Position numbers and translations under genes: made by a program | In this document: positions 1 to 9,683 of the stretch, piece by piece | How positions within the stretch are numbered: the stretch's first letter is position 1 | Layout: each line of letters opens with the position of its first letter | Source of the DNA: CAVQBP01 sp963723205 | Lineage (GTDB): Bacteria; Bacteroidota; Ignavibacteria; Ignavibacteriales; Ignavibacteriaceae | Reading direction: 5' to 3' | Length of the DNA: 64,000 bases | NCBI GenBank assembly: GCA_963723205.1 | Contig: CAVRQC010000008.1 | Coordinates: forward strand, 7,447 to 71,446 | Notes under the pieces: model-generated | The model's input: the letters and a program-made list of their open reading frames with translations, nothing else | The model's database searches: none | Told to the model about the DNA's origin: nothing

Positions 1-96
1 GAAAAAGATGCTATAGGAATTTCTGATGCTGCTGAAATTCCATTTCAAACAGATTCCGATACCGATGTAATTATTGTTGATGTACCAATGAAATAA
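1..96 (+). CDS. C-terminal fragment of a gene cut by the left edge
   Basis: Frame 1 is open from the first base and stops with TAA at 94-96, giving 31 residues that end in DVIIVDVPMK. The start lies outside the window. The fragment is acidic and has no recognisable motif, membrane segment or signal, so I cannot assign a family. It is followed by 88 bases before the MarR gene on the same strand. Confidence 0.5.
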   Translation, partial: EKDAIGISDAAEIPFQTDSDTDVIIVDVPMK

Positions 97-184
97 CCCA
101 GTTTATAAAATACTGATATTCATCATAGCGCTGCTATATCCATTTGCAGTTAATGATAATTGCTAAAAATACTAAAGTCAATTT

Positions 185-634
185 ATGAAACTTGAATCAG
201 AAATAGTCCAAAAAAAATTTAAAAATGAATATCATAAAGCTATAGTTAATATAGTATTTACATACAACTGGATGATTGAAAAACAGACAAAGCAGCTTAA
301 ACCTTACGATATTTCTCTTCAGCAGTATAATATTTTAAGAATTTTGAGGGGGCAACATCCAAATCCGGCAACAGTTAAATTAATAAAAGAACGAATGCTG
401 GATAAGATGTCTGACGTATCAAGATTGGTTGAAAAATTGAGAGTAAAAGGACTGGCAGAAAGAGAAATTTGTCAGCATGATAGAAGAAATGTAGATGTAT
501 GTATAACTAAAAAAGGATTGGAGCTTCTTAAAGAACTGGATCCGAAAGAAAAAGAGATGGAAGAATTCATGTCAAACCTCGATGAAAAAGAAATTGAGCA
601 ATTGAATATTTATCTCGATAAACTCAGGGGATAA
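185..634 (+). CDS. MarR-family transcriptional regulator
   Basis: A 149-residue protein with the MarR layout: N-terminal dimerisation helices (about 10-40), a winged helix-turn-helix (about 40-115) and C-terminal dimerisation helices. The wing carries the family's Asp-Arg-Arg signature (residues 99-101, in QHDRRNVDV) after a recognition region around MSDVSRLVEKLRVKGL. MarR proteins are usually ligand- or redox-responsive repressors that bind palindromes near their own promoter. The truncated upstream gene on the same strand is the likeliest linked target, but its identity is not visible. No clear operator palindrome stands out in the 88 bases upstream. Family call firm, target unknown. Confidence 0.88.
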   Translation: MKLESEIVQKKFKNEYHKAIVNIVFTYNWMIEKQTKQLKPYDISLQQYNILRILRGQHPNPATVKLIKERMLDKMSDVSRLVEKLRVKGLAEREICQHDRRNVDVCITKKGLELLKELDPKEKEMEEFMSNLDEKEIEQLNIYLDKLRG

Positions 635-776
635 TTTACCTACCTTTAATTACATCAAAAAACGCAACTTTTTGCATCATAACACGTCTAAATCTATTTA
701 TCTGTTTTAATTTTGTTAGTGCAAATAATCTGTCATTTATTTAATTTTAAAATCTAAATCAATTTTAAGGAAAAAT

Positions 777-3650
777 ATGAAGAACGATCCTCTGCGCAAG
801 ATAATCGGATCACTAGTCTTTTTAATTTCACTGGTAGTTTTATTTTTAACAGTTCAATGCTCGGTGTCTTTTTGGGATCCGGGAGAAATATCGGCAGCAT
901 CGAACTCATTAATGGTGCCTCATCCACCAGGGGGACCATTCTGGCTGATTGTAGGAAGAATTTTTTCGATGATTCCGTTTGCCAATGATATTGGATTCCG
1001 GATAAATACAGTCTCTGTTCTTTCCGGTGCATTTACCGTTTTACTTCTCTACTTAATTGTAATTAGAATAATTGAACACTATAAAAAGGATAAATATTCT
1101 GGTTTTTCAGACAGGTTAACGACATATTTATCTGCAGCAACTGGTGCTTTAGCTTTATCTTTTTGTGATACTTTCTGGTTTAACGCAACTGAATCGAATT
1201 ATTTTGCATTAAGCACTTTACTATTTGCACTTATTGTCTGGCTTATGATGTTATGGTTGGAAAAATCTGAAACACCCGGAAATGAGAAGTACATAGTTTT
1301 AATGGCATATATTATTGGTATAGCAGCTGGTGTACATCTCATGAGTGTCCTGGCTATCTTAACATTCATCGGGGTAGTAGTAATGAAAAGATATGTTACC
1401 GATGATGAAATGTATAAAAAATCGGGTTATATTTTTCTGCTTCATATTGGAATTATAGCATTGATTGCTGTAATTATGTGGGCTTCTCAAACAAGTTCAC
1501 AACCGCCTTCAACAGCACAGTACCAGGCATACGATTCAAGATTTAAATGGATAATGGTTGGAATTACTGCTGTTTTCATTGCTATTTTTAGAAAACAGGT
1601 GTTCAATAAAAATTCATTCTATTTCCCCATTGCAGTCGGGGGAATTGTTCTGGCAATTGCTTATCCAGGTATTGTAAAATTATTCCCTTCCTTTTTATTA
1701 GCTGTAGGCGGACCTTCTGCAATTACAAATTTAGTAATCTTCTTAGTTATCCTGGCTGGTCTCCTCTATCTTGTATACTGGACAAAGAAAAATAAAAAAT
1801 CAATTTTAAATTTGGCTGCTTTGTGTTTCCTATTTACTTTAATAGGATTTACTACCTATTCAATGATTATTATAAGATCTAATGAAAGCACACCGATGAA
1901 CGAAAATAACCCGGATAACTTCAAAGATCTTGTATACTATTTAAATAGGGAACAATATGGTGATTTTCCAATCTTCAAAAGAAGATTTTCAAATGAACCG
2001 ATGCATAGGATGACATATACAAATTATTCAAGCGATCTTGATTTCTTTTGGAATTACCAAGTTAATCACATGTTCAGCAGATATCTTTTATGGAATTTTG
2101 TAGGAAGACAGTCCACTGTTCAGGACAGCGGTGTTAATTGGGGTGAGCTTTGGGGAATTCCTTTTATAATTGGTCTGCTCGGCCTTTATTCGCATTTCAA
2201 AAAAGATTGGAAATTGGCAGCATGGTTTTTAATATTATTTTTCTTTATGGGATACCTGACAGCCTTTTATCAAAACCAGCAGCAGCCGCAGCCAAGGGAA
2301 AGAGATTATTTTTATGCTGGCGCCTATTTTGTATTTGCTATATGGATTGCTCTGGGTTCAAAGGAACTAATCGATTTAATTATTGAAAAGGTAAAAGATC
2401 TCAGATTAAAAAGCATAACTGGATATACAGTAGCAGCTTTATTAATATTATTTATACCCATACATATGCTGCGCGTAAATTATTTTACACATGATAGATC
2501 TAAAAATTGGCTGCCGTGGGATTTATCTTACAATCTTCTGCAAAGCTGTAAACCGAACGCAATTTTATTTACCGGCGGTGATAACGATACATTCCCTTTA
2601 TGGTATCTGCAATATGTAGAAGGTGTCCGAAGAGATGTTAGGGTCGTATGTTTAAGCCTGGCAAATACAAACTGGTATTTAAGACAGCTGAAGGATACGC
2701 AACCGTACGGTGATAAAAAAGTTAAGTTTCAGATGACTGATGCTCAGCTTGATAATATCCAGCCAATCCAATGGAAACCGCATGTAGTTTCTATTCCGGT
2801 ATCTAAAGAAGCTATGCAAAAATTTGATGTAACAGATTCATCTGTAATAAAAACGAGGCAAATTTCATTCAGAGTTCCAAACACGATTCAGTTTGGAAAT
2901 GTTAAAGGAATTAGGGTACAGGATATTGCTGTTCTCGATATTATTAGATCAAATAGCTGGAACAGACCAATTTATTTTGCTTCAACCTGTTCAAACGATT
3001 CATATATAGGTCTCCAGGATTATTTAAGACTTGATGGAATGACTTACAGGGTAGTGCCGGAAAAAAGCCCTATTAGAGGTGACTTCATCGACATTCCACT
3101 ATTGCAGAAAGAATTATTGAGGTCTGACAGCAGTATAACCATATCGAAAGATTATACTCCCGGGTTCTTATTTAGAAACCTAAATAATAAAAACGTTTTT
3201 TATACAGATATGGAAGACGGACTTATTCAGAACTACAGAAATATTTTTGTACGTTTAGCTGCATACTACCAGTCTTCACTTCAGGATAACAAGATGGCAT
3301 TGAAAACACTTGATATGATGGAAGAAAAAATTCCCCGGGAAAATATAAGTATGGATTACAGGCTTTTATATAATGTAGGAAATATTTATTACAATGCAGG
3401 TGACTACGATAAATTCAAACAAATAGCATCGGAAGTTATTCCTTCTGCAAGAGCCAATTTGAAAAATAGTGTTTATGAAACTAATTCACCTTTCAATTCG
3501 TTTAGTATACTTACAGATATCTATATAAAATTAAAACAGTATGGTGAAGCTGTTGATGTACTGAATCAATTGAAAAGCTATTATCCTAATGATCGTGGAT
3601 TAGATAGAGAGATTGAAAGAATAAAACAAATGGAGAATAATAATAAATAA
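777..3650 (+). CDS. DUF2723 multi-spanning membrane protein (TMEM260/GT117-like glycosyltransferase)
   Basis: A 957-residue integral membrane protein. The first loop has the DUF2723 signature WDPGEISAASNSL...PHPPGGPFW (about residues 33-55), followed by roughly ten to twelve hydrophobic segments. A soluble part carries the conserved GGDNDTFPLWYLQ stretch, and the C-terminal 130 residues look like TPR-type helices (ALKTLDMMEEK..., YGEAVDVLNQL). DUF2723 proteins are homologous to eukaryotic TMEM260, an O-mannosyltransferase, so a lipid-linked sugar transferase acting outside the cytoplasmic membrane is plausible. Donor and acceptor are not known from sequence. Monocistronic by layout, with an intrinsic terminator 30 bases downstream. 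The length is typical for Bacteroidota homologues. Confidence 0.82.
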   Translation: MKNDPLRKIIGSLVFLISLVVLFLTVQCSVSFWDPGEISAASNSLMVPHPPGGPFWLIVGRIFSMIPFANDIGFRINTVSVLSGAFTVLLLYLIVIRIIEHYKKDKYSGFSDRLTTYLSAATGALALSFCDTFWFNATESNYFALSTLLFALIVWLMMLWLEKSETPGNEKYIVLMAYIIGIAAGVHLMSVLAILTFIGVVVMKRYVTDDEMYKKSGYIFLLHIGIIALIAVIMWASQTSSQPPSTAQYQAYDSRFKWIMVGITAVFIAIFRKQVFNKNSFYFPIAVGGIVLAIAYPGIVKLFPSFLLAVGGPSAITNLVIFLVILAGLLYLVYWTKKNKKSILNLAALCFLFTLIGFTTYSMIIIRSNESTPMNENNPDNFKDLVYYLNREQYGDFPIFKRRFSNEPMHRMTYTNYSSDLDFFWNYQVNHMFSRYLLWNFVGRQSTVQDSGVNWGELWGIPFIIGLLGLYSHFKKDWKLAAWFLILFFFMGYLTAFYQNQQQPQPRERDYFYAGAYFVFAIWIALGSKELIDLIIEKVKDLRLKSITGYTVAALLILFIPIHMLRVNYFTHDRSKNWLPWDLSYNLLQSCKPNAILFTGGDNDTFPLWYLQYVEGVRRDVRVVCLSLANTNWYLRQLKDTQPYGDKKVKFQMTDAQLDNIQPIQWKPHVVSIPVSKEAMQKFDVTDSSVIKTRQISFRVPNTIQFGNVKGIRVQDIAVLDIIRSNSWNRPIYFASTCSNDSYIGLQDYLRLDGMTYRVVPEKSPIRGDFIDIPLLQKELLRSDSSITISKDYTPGFLFRNLNNKNVFYTDMEDGLIQNYRNIFVRLAAYYQSSLQDNKMALKTLDMMEEKIPRENISMDYRLLYNVGNIYYNAGDYDKFKQIASEVIPSARANLKNSVYETNSPFNSFSILTDIYIKLKQYGEAVDVLNQLKSYYPNDRGLDREIERIKQMENNNK

Positions 3651-3679
3651 ACCGGTTTAGAAAGTCGATAATTTCAAGA

Positions 3680-3721
3680 GATGGTATCTTAATTTTAGAA
3701 TTAAGATATCATCTTTTTTTT
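3680..3721 (+). terminator. Intrinsic terminator after the DUF2723 gene
   Basis: A 15-bp stem (3680-3694 with 3699-3713, one G-T wobble) around a TTAG loop, followed by a run of nine T (3713-3721). It lies 30 bases after the DUF2723 stop and faces the convergent GH38 gene. The T-run is only on the plus-strand side. Confidence 0.85.
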
Positions 3722-3749
3722 ATGTCAGAATAAAATCTGTTTATATTTA

Positions 3750-6700
3750 TCAATAATATACTTTTAAAGTAACAACTGAATTCTTGCGGGTTTTTATTTT
3801 TACTACATTTCCATTAAATGAAACTGGTTTCCCATCTTCTTCTATAAAATTAGATTCGACAATTTTCTTCGGTGTTTTAGGTAATGTTAAAGTTGCTTCG
3901 GTTTCTTTACCTTTGGATTCATACCATTGGTAAATCCGAGCGTCAGAATCTTCGGCCTTTTTTACTGTTGTTAATATCAGGTTGTCTTCGTCCAGTTTTA
4001 TAAATGAATTACGAGTTGGTAAGGAACCATTATGAACATCATTTACAACAGCAATTAAAGGTTCATTATATTCCCATCCTCTTTTTACAACATTTGCCTG
4101 CTGCCAGCTGCCTTCATGAGGATAAAGTGCATAATCAATTTTATGTTTTCCCATATCCTGTGTTGGATCCGGCCATTTGGGAGATCTTAATAAAGATAAT
4201 CTCATGACATTAACTTTAGTATCATATCCATATTTTGAATTATTGAGAAGGCTTACTCCATAATTTCCCGAAGTCATATCAGCCCACTTCTCTGCCGGAA
4301 CTTCAAATCTTGCTTTTTGCCATTTAGTTATCCTCTGAGTTGATCTTTGAATTGAACCATAAGGGATTTCATAAGTTGCCACAGTATCACTAAATGAAAA
4401 CGGAAATGCAACTTTCAACATAGTATGTTCCTCCCACCAATCAACATCAGTTTGAAAATCTATCCTATCGAGTCCATTATAAAGGATGATATCCTGTGTA
4501 AAAAATGAAGATGGAAAATTCGGAGTAGGATAATCTTTAATAACTCCTGGTTTTAAATAATCCCGGTATAATCTCACAACAATCCTTACAGGACCTTTTT
4601 CTATTACTTCGGCTTTCCTAAAATGAGAAGGATATTCCTTGCCGGTCAGTCCGATATTCCATGCATCCCATTGTGCGGGTTTATCTTCAAGAAGCTGAAG
4701 TTTATTCCCTTCATTATTATTATTAAATAATTCTTTTCCGTTTCTTTTATCAAGAATATTTTTTACCCAGCCTGTGGATGTATCAATAGTAACTTTAAAA
4801 AACTGGTTTTCAAGATTATCAACCGAAACATTTAATTCAGAATTCTGCAGGGATGATTTTCCCTTTTTCAGTATATAAGTTTTATATCCTAATGAAGGAA
4901 TATCGAATGCAATAAATAAAATTTGATTAGTATAATAATCCTTTTTATTTATTTGAGAAGGAATTTCTTTTCCGTTAATATCATAAACCGAATAATTATT
5001 TTTATCTCCTTCAGGTAAATTAAATTTAACTACATCAGTTCTCTCCCAGGATAGAGGATTGTAAACCTCCAAAGGCTGACCATCTTTAATTTCTGAAGTA
5101 TTAATATTTTTGTTAATGCTTGTAAAAGCTTTATTTAAAGAAAAATCACTTATTTTTTCGGCTTCTTTATATTTTTCATCAGCATCAATATAATTCTCCC
5201 TTATGCTGGAACCCGGCAGTATATCATGAAACTGATTAAACATAACTTTTTCCCAGGCATCCTTCAGATCATTCTGCGGATAATGATTTCCATACATTGT
5301 GGAGATGGAAGAAAACTTTTCTGATTCGGTAAGTAAGTTTTCCAGTTCCCTGTTATATCTTTTTGTTTTTCCATGTGAAGTAAAAGTTCCGCGATGATAT
5401 TCTAGATAAAGCTCATCATCCCAGACAGGGAGTTTTGAAAGGTCCTGACTTTTTAACCATTTTATATATTTACTTGTGGTTCCATATTCAATTTTCGGAT
5501 AGATAAAAACATGCTTAAGATGTTCAATCCTGTTTATCATATCGACTGTCGGACCGCCGCCATGATCGCCGACTCCAAAAAGGACCATAAATTTTCTAAA
5601 TCCGGTATTTGCTTCAAACTGTCTTAACCAGTCTACTAAACCATAAGCCTGAGTAATTGTATTTACATAATCAAAGGGGAAATAAGAAAGGATTTTTGAG
5701 CCGTCGGGAGATTCCCACCAAAAGACTCTATAGGGAAAAACATTTGTATCATTCCATCCAATCTTCTGTGTAATAAAAGCGTCCATACCTGCATTCTGAT
5801 AAAACATGGGCATATTCCAGTTGTATCCGAAAGAGTCGGGATTCCAACCGATTTTAACATCAACACCAAGACTATCCTTAAAATATTTTTTTGCATAAAG
5901 AAGCTGTCGATCCCAGGATACACCGCCAGGAAGATTGCAGTCAGGTTCAATCCACATTCCACCAGTAACTTCCCATCTTCCATCTTTAATTCTTTTCTTT
6001 ATTTCTTTATAAACTTCGGGATATAAATCCTGCATCCATTTGTAATACTGAGCAGCACTTTGTGTATAAGTAAAATCAGGCTTTACATCCATTATATGCA
6101 AAACAGAAGAAAATGTATTTCTGCAGATAAGTATTGTTTCCAGGTCGCGCCATAACCATGCTGCATCAATATGAGCATTCGAATCGAAAAACAGAGTGAA
6201 TTTTTTCGCAAATTCTGCAACAGGTTTAAGGGTTTTCTTGACTTCCTCAACAGATTGATGAAATTTCAGGATATCACCTTTTTCAAGAGCTCCGGTATTT
6301 ATTTTTAATACTTCTTGCTGCAGAAGTCTGTTTAATTTAATCTTTTCATTTTTATCTAAGGTTGATTTATCAATACCTGGATCAACAGTAACCCGTGCAT
6401 TAGTCTGGTATGTTTCAAAGCTCAGAAGTTTTTGACCGGTTTTTAAACTAAGGGATAAATCCTGGACCTCTTCTTTCAATTGTTTTACACCGGTCATTTC
6501 AAGTTCGGCTTTTAAAAGTCTTAATGGTCCGCCATTATTAATAGCTTTTATAGTGATAAGAAATTTTTCACCCGGCTTAGCGTCATTAGTAAGAACAAAA
6601 TCGCCATCCCACGGGAAATAACCTTTACTTTCTCCATTTATCCAGAGATAACCATAATCATCTACCGAAAGAAGTATTTTTAATTCACCTTTAACAGGCT

Positions 6701-7016
6701 GGCCTAAAATCCTTTCAGGTAGTACAATTTCCTTTCTCAACCAACATGAATCATCCGTAACTCTTTGTTCTAAATCCAAAGTACCCCAATCAGAATCATC
6801 AAAATTTGCTGAGGTAGGATCACCATTAATAACTGTTCCACCAGAAAGGTTTGGACTTTTTTTCCACTGTTCATAAGAAACTGCACTTAAATTTTTTAAT
6901 TTCTTTGCCACAATATCTACATTCGATTCGGGTTTATTCTCCTTTAAATTATTCTGCTGAGCAATTCCAATAAAAGGAATTGATAAGAGAAGAAATAAAT
7001 ATTTAAGTTTTTTCAT
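3750..7016 (-). CDS. Exported glycoside hydrolase family 38 alpha-mannosidase
   Basis: A 1088-residue protein with a signal peptide (MKKLKYLFLLLSIPFIGIAQ), an N-terminal beta-sandwich region (about 60-280), the GH38 catalytic barrel, and long C-terminal beta domains. GH38 hallmarks are clear: the zinc-site motif SNAHIDAAWLW, GGMWIEPDCNLPGG, the nucleophile region GWNPDSFGY, and the later FGVGDHGGGPT. GH38 enzymes are zinc-dependent retaining alpha-mannosidases that trim terminal mannose from N-glycans or mannans. It is the last gene of a minus-strand operon, 28 bases after the FucP-type permease, with a kinase and a sugar porter further upstream. The operon therefore probably imports and phosphorylates the released sugar. 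The signal peptide indicates periplasmic or surface action; no lipobox and no T9SS tail is present. Confidence 0.93.
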   Translation of the reverse strand: MKKLKYLFLLLSIPFIGIAQQNNLKENKPESNVDIVAKKLKNLSAVSYEQWKKSPNLSGGTVINGDPTSANFDDSDWGTLDLEQRVTDDSCWLRKEIVLPERILGQPVKGELKILLSVDDYGYLWINGESKGYFPWDGDFVLTNDAKPGEKFLITIKAINNGGPLRLLKAELEMTGVKQLKEEVQDLSLSLKTGQKLLSFETYQTNARVTVDPGIDKSTLDKNEKIKLNRLLQQEVLKINTGALEKGDILKFHQSVEEVKKTLKPVAEFAKKFTLFFDSNAHIDAAWLWRDLETILICRNTFSSVLHIMDVKPDFTYTQSAAQYYKWMQDLYPEVYKEIKKRIKDGRWEVTGGMWIEPDCNLPGGVSWDRQLLYAKKYFKDSLGVDVKIGWNPDSFGYNWNMPMFYQNAGMDAFITQKIGWNDTNVFPYRVFWWESPDGSKILSYFPFDYVNTITQAYGLVDWLRQFEANTGFRKFMVLFGVGDHGGGPTVDMINRIEHLKHVFIYPKIEYGTTSKYIKWLKSQDLSKLPVWDDELYLEYHRGTFTSHGKTKRYNRELENLLTESEKFSSISTMYGNHYPQNDLKDAWEKVMFNQFHDILPGSSIRENYIDADEKYKEAEKISDFSLNKAFTSINKNINTSEIKDGQPLEVYNPLSWERTDVVKFNLPEGDKNNYSVYDINGKEIPSQINKKDYYTNQILFIAFDIPSLGYKTYILKKGKSSLQNSELNVSVDNLENQFFKVTIDTSTGWVKNILDKRNGKELFNNNNEGNKLQLLEDKPAQWDAWNIGLTGKEYPSHFRKAEVIEKGPVRIVVRLYRDYLKPGVIKDYPTPNFPSSFFTQDIILYNGLDRIDFQTDVDWWEEHTMLKVAFPFSFSDTVATYEIPYGSIQRSTQRITKWQKARFEVPAEKWADMTSGNYGVSLLNNSKYGYDTKVNVMRLSLLRSPKWPDPTQDMGKHKIDYALYPHEGSWQQANVVKRGWEYNEPLIAVVNDVHNGSLPTRNSFIKLDEDNLILTTVKKAEDSDARIYQWYESKGKETEATLTLPKTPKKIVESNFIEEDGKPVSFNGNVVKIKTRKNSVVTLKVYY

Positions 7017-7044
7017 TTTATATTTTTTTCAAATTAAGATAAAA

Positions 7045-8466
7045 CTATGCAGCAGTAATTTTACGATTCCTTCCAATTTTGTGGCCGATCAAACCGTAAA
7101 ATCCGACATAAGAATAAGCAATCAATGGTACGATATAAGAAATTTCCAAACCACCTAAATCAGCAATATGCCCTTGAAGAGGAGGTAAAAGAGCTCCCCC
7201 CAAAATTGCCATAACAAGTAAAGAAGAAACCTGACTTTTCAGCACTCCGGTTCCTTCCAACGCAAGTGAGAATGTATTTGACCAGCCAATTGATGAGAAT
7301 AATCCTACTCCTACTACACACCACATTGCAACAGTACCCCCCGCAATTATGGCTATTGCTAACAATACAACGATGGTTCCCATAAAAATAGTTAAAGAAC
7401 GTCCTGCATTTGCTTTTCCAAACTGAAACATTACCCAGCATAGAATTAAAAGAGGCAAATAATCTTTTGATATTGCCCAACCTCTAAGTAATGAAATTAC
7501 TATAAATCCAAGAATTGGAATGGCAGCTAGCAAGATTTTCTTGTTTTTCGATTTCATCTCACTTAATTCTACTGCACCCATAAAACGTCCCATCAACATT
7601 CCACCCCAGAATAATGCAACGTATTTACTGGCTTCTACTGCACTTAATCCTGCTATACTAGGCTGCCCTAGAAAATTAATGATCGAACTGCCTACAGAAA
7701 CCTCTGCACCCACATACATGAAAATTGCAACAATACCTAAAACTACATGAGGGAACTTTAATGCACTTGCACCTTTTTCTATTTTTCCTTCACCAATATG
7801 AGGCAAACGAATGAAATAGAAAATAACTGCAAGAATAATGAACACTATACAAAATGCCAGATATGGTATTTTAACTGAATCGGCACCATGCATTCCTGCC
7901 TGGTTAAAATATTGAAAGATTAAATAGCCGCCGATCAGAGGGCCGATTGTGGTTCCAACCGAATTAAATCCTTGTGCAAGATTTAAACGGCTTGAAGCAG
8001 TGCGTTCAGGACCGAGTATGGTAACATAAGGATTGGCAGCAATCTGCAGCATGGCAAATCCAAGTCCTACAACAAATAATGCAACTAAAAATAAACCGTA
8101 AGAAGTAGCACTGGCAGCCGGCCAGAATAGTGCACTACCCAAAGCTGAGATCAAAAGGCTGATAACAATACTGTTTTTGTAACCAATTCTAGCTATTGGG
8201 TCTCCGGTAGTTAACGAAATTAAGAAATAGATGAGTGATCCAATAAAATATGCCCCAAAAAAAGCAAACTGTACAAGCATAGCCTGGAAATAATTCAGAG
8301 TAAATGCTTCTTTAAATCTTGGAATAAGAATATCATTCCATACAGTCATGAAACCCCACATAAAGAAAAGAGATGTCATTATAGCAAAGGGACCCCGATA
8401 TGAATTTTTATTCTTTCCCTGCAGGTTATTAGAATTAGTTTCAGCAATTCCATTTATAACTGCCAT
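7045..8466 (-). CDS. FucP/GluP-type MFS sugar:H+ symporter
   Basis: A 473-residue protein with about twelve hydrophobic helices. The N-terminal stretch FFMWGFMTVWNDILIP and the later FAMLQIAANPYVTILGPERTASSRLNLAQGFNS are characteristic of the fucose/glucose-galactose permease branch of the major facilitator superfamily (FucP, GluP). Family members import fucose, glucose, galactose or mannose with protons across the inner membrane. In this operon, next to a GH38 mannosidase and a ROK kinase, mannose is the most economical guess, but the sequence does not prove the substrate. There is a second, unrelated sugar transporter two genes upstream, so the operon has two uptake routes. Confidence 0.88.
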   Translation of the reverse strand: MAVINGIAETNSNNLQGKNKNSYRGPFAIMTSLFFMWGFMTVWNDILIPRFKEAFTLNYFQAMLVQFAFFGAYFIGSLIYFLISLTTGDPIARIGYKNSIVISLLISALGSALFWPAASATSYGLFLVALFVVGLGFAMLQIAANPYVTILGPERTASSRLNLAQGFNSVGTTIGPLIGGYLIFQYFNQAGMHGADSVKIPYLAFCIVFIILAVIFYFIRLPHIGEGKIEKGASALKFPHVVLGIVAIFMYVGAEVSVGSSIINFLGQPSIAGLSAVEASKYVALFWGGMLMGRFMGAVELSEMKSKNKKILLAAIPILGFIVISLLRGWAISKDYLPLLILCWVMFQFGKANAGRSLTIFMGTIVVLLAIAIIAGGTVAMWCVVGVGLFSSIGWSNTFSLALEGTGVLKSQVSSLLVMAILGGALLPPLQGHIADLGGLEISYIVPLIAYSYVGFYGLIGHKIGRNRKITAA

Positions 8467-8516
8467 TTAAAATTCCTTTCAGTATTTAGTTTCAATTTTA
8501 CAATATATAATTAAGT

Positions 8517-9626
8517 TCAGGTTGTCTCATCAAGCATTTTAAGCGCAAAGGCATAAGCACCAATAAAGATGGCTCTGTTTGCACCTAATTTTGAAATACC
8601 CACTCCGATTCGTAATTCAGGATCATATTTTATTTTTTTGTCGGTACTATAAATAAAGATTTCCTTTACAGAACCTTTAAGAAACCTATTGAGCTGTTCT
8701 TGCTCTTCAAGATTATAAACATTTGCAACAACCCGTTTAAATTTTTTACCATCTTGTAAAACATAATTACTATTCATTTCATCAATAAGATAAGGCAAAA
8801 AGACATTTGAAGCTCCGGCAAGTCCTCCGCCAATTACAACTAGTCCGTCAATAAGAGTAATTGCATTGGAAATTGCATCACCAGCAACTTTAGCCATTTT
8901 ATGAAAAGCTTCTATTGCAGCATTCTGATTTCCTTTTTTTTCACCTAACGCAATCTTGTACATATCAAGAGGAGTTGGTGAATCTTCAAAGTTCACTTCT
9001 GCTTCTAAAGCGTAAGCCTTTCTCAATCCCCTGATACTAACATGTTCCTCCACATTAACCGATGGATTTAGTACATCTCTTAAAAGCCAAATTTCCCCTG
9101 CAATAGAATTATCACCTAAAAACAATTTTCCATCTCTTGATATGCCTGCACCAAAACCGGTTCCTAAAGTTAGACCTAATAGATTTTTATATCTTTTAGG
9201 ACTGCCAGATTTTTCAAGAAGATTATTTATATAAGGTAAATAACCGGCTATTGCTTCACCATATGTAAAAAGATCACCATCATTGTTAATAAAAACAGGA
9301 AGATTAAATTTATCTTCCAGCAAAGGGCCTAACGCAACACCACCTCGAAATGCAGGAAGGTTTGGAAGATCACCAATTATACCATTTAGATAATCTGCCG
9401 GTCCCGGGAATGCAAAGCTGATCGCTGCAGGAGGTTCAATCAGATTTTTCTTAACTTCCTCAAATCCTTTAATTATTGAAGAGATACATTTATCAAGATT
9501 ATCTGCGTTAGAAGGTAAAGTAATTTCGCTAATTATTTGTTTATTCCCTTGTAAAGCAGTAAAGACAAGGTTTGTGCCTCCGGCATCCAAAGTCATTACT
9601 ATGCGTTTATCTTCATTATAACTCAT
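8517..9626 (-). CDS. ROK-family sugar kinase-like protein lacking the usual zinc motif
   Basis: A 369-residue protein with an ASKHA ATP-binding fold. The phosphate-1 motif is near the start (MTLDAGGTNLVF), GTGFGAGI provides the central glycine loop, and VIGGGLAGA is the adenosine motif. These match ROK kinases such as glucokinase, fructokinase and mannokinase. The usual ROK zinc signature (CxCGxxGCxE) is missing: the equivalent region runs GEIWLLRDVLNPSVNVEEHVSIRGL without cysteines, although the EHVS portion still aligns with the end of the motif. Position between a sugar porter and a FucP-type permease, upstream of an alpha-mannosidase, suggests phosphorylation of an imported hexose. It is about 60 residues longer than classic ROK kinases. 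Confidence 0.8.
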   Translation of the reverse strand: MSYNEDKRIVMTLDAGGTNLVFTALQGNKQIISEITLPSNADNLDKCISSIIKGFEEVKKNLIEPPAAISFAFPGPADYLNGIIGDLPNLPAFRGGVALGPLLEDKFNLPVFINNDGDLFTYGEAIAGYLPYINNLLEKSGSPKRYKNLLGLTLGTGFGAGISRDGKLFLGDNSIAGEIWLLRDVLNPSVNVEEHVSIRGLRKAYALEAEVNFEDSPTPLDMYKIALGEKKGNQNAAIEAFHKMAKVAGDAISNAITLIDGLVVIGGGLAGASNVFLPYLIDEMNSNYVLQDGKKFKRVVANVYNLEEQEQLNRFLKGSVKEIFIYSTDKKIKYDPELRIGVGISKLGANRAIFIGAYAFALKMLDETT

Positions 9627-9683
9627 TTATTTTCTTCTTATAAAAAATTTATTAATAATTTTAATTTATTTTCTTTCATAAGT

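Noticed and set aside
754..1032. Antisense and out-of-frame ORFs of 60-125 codons over known genes
   Set aside because: They lie fully inside genes with strong homology features, have no own ribosome-binding sites and show shadow-frame composition.
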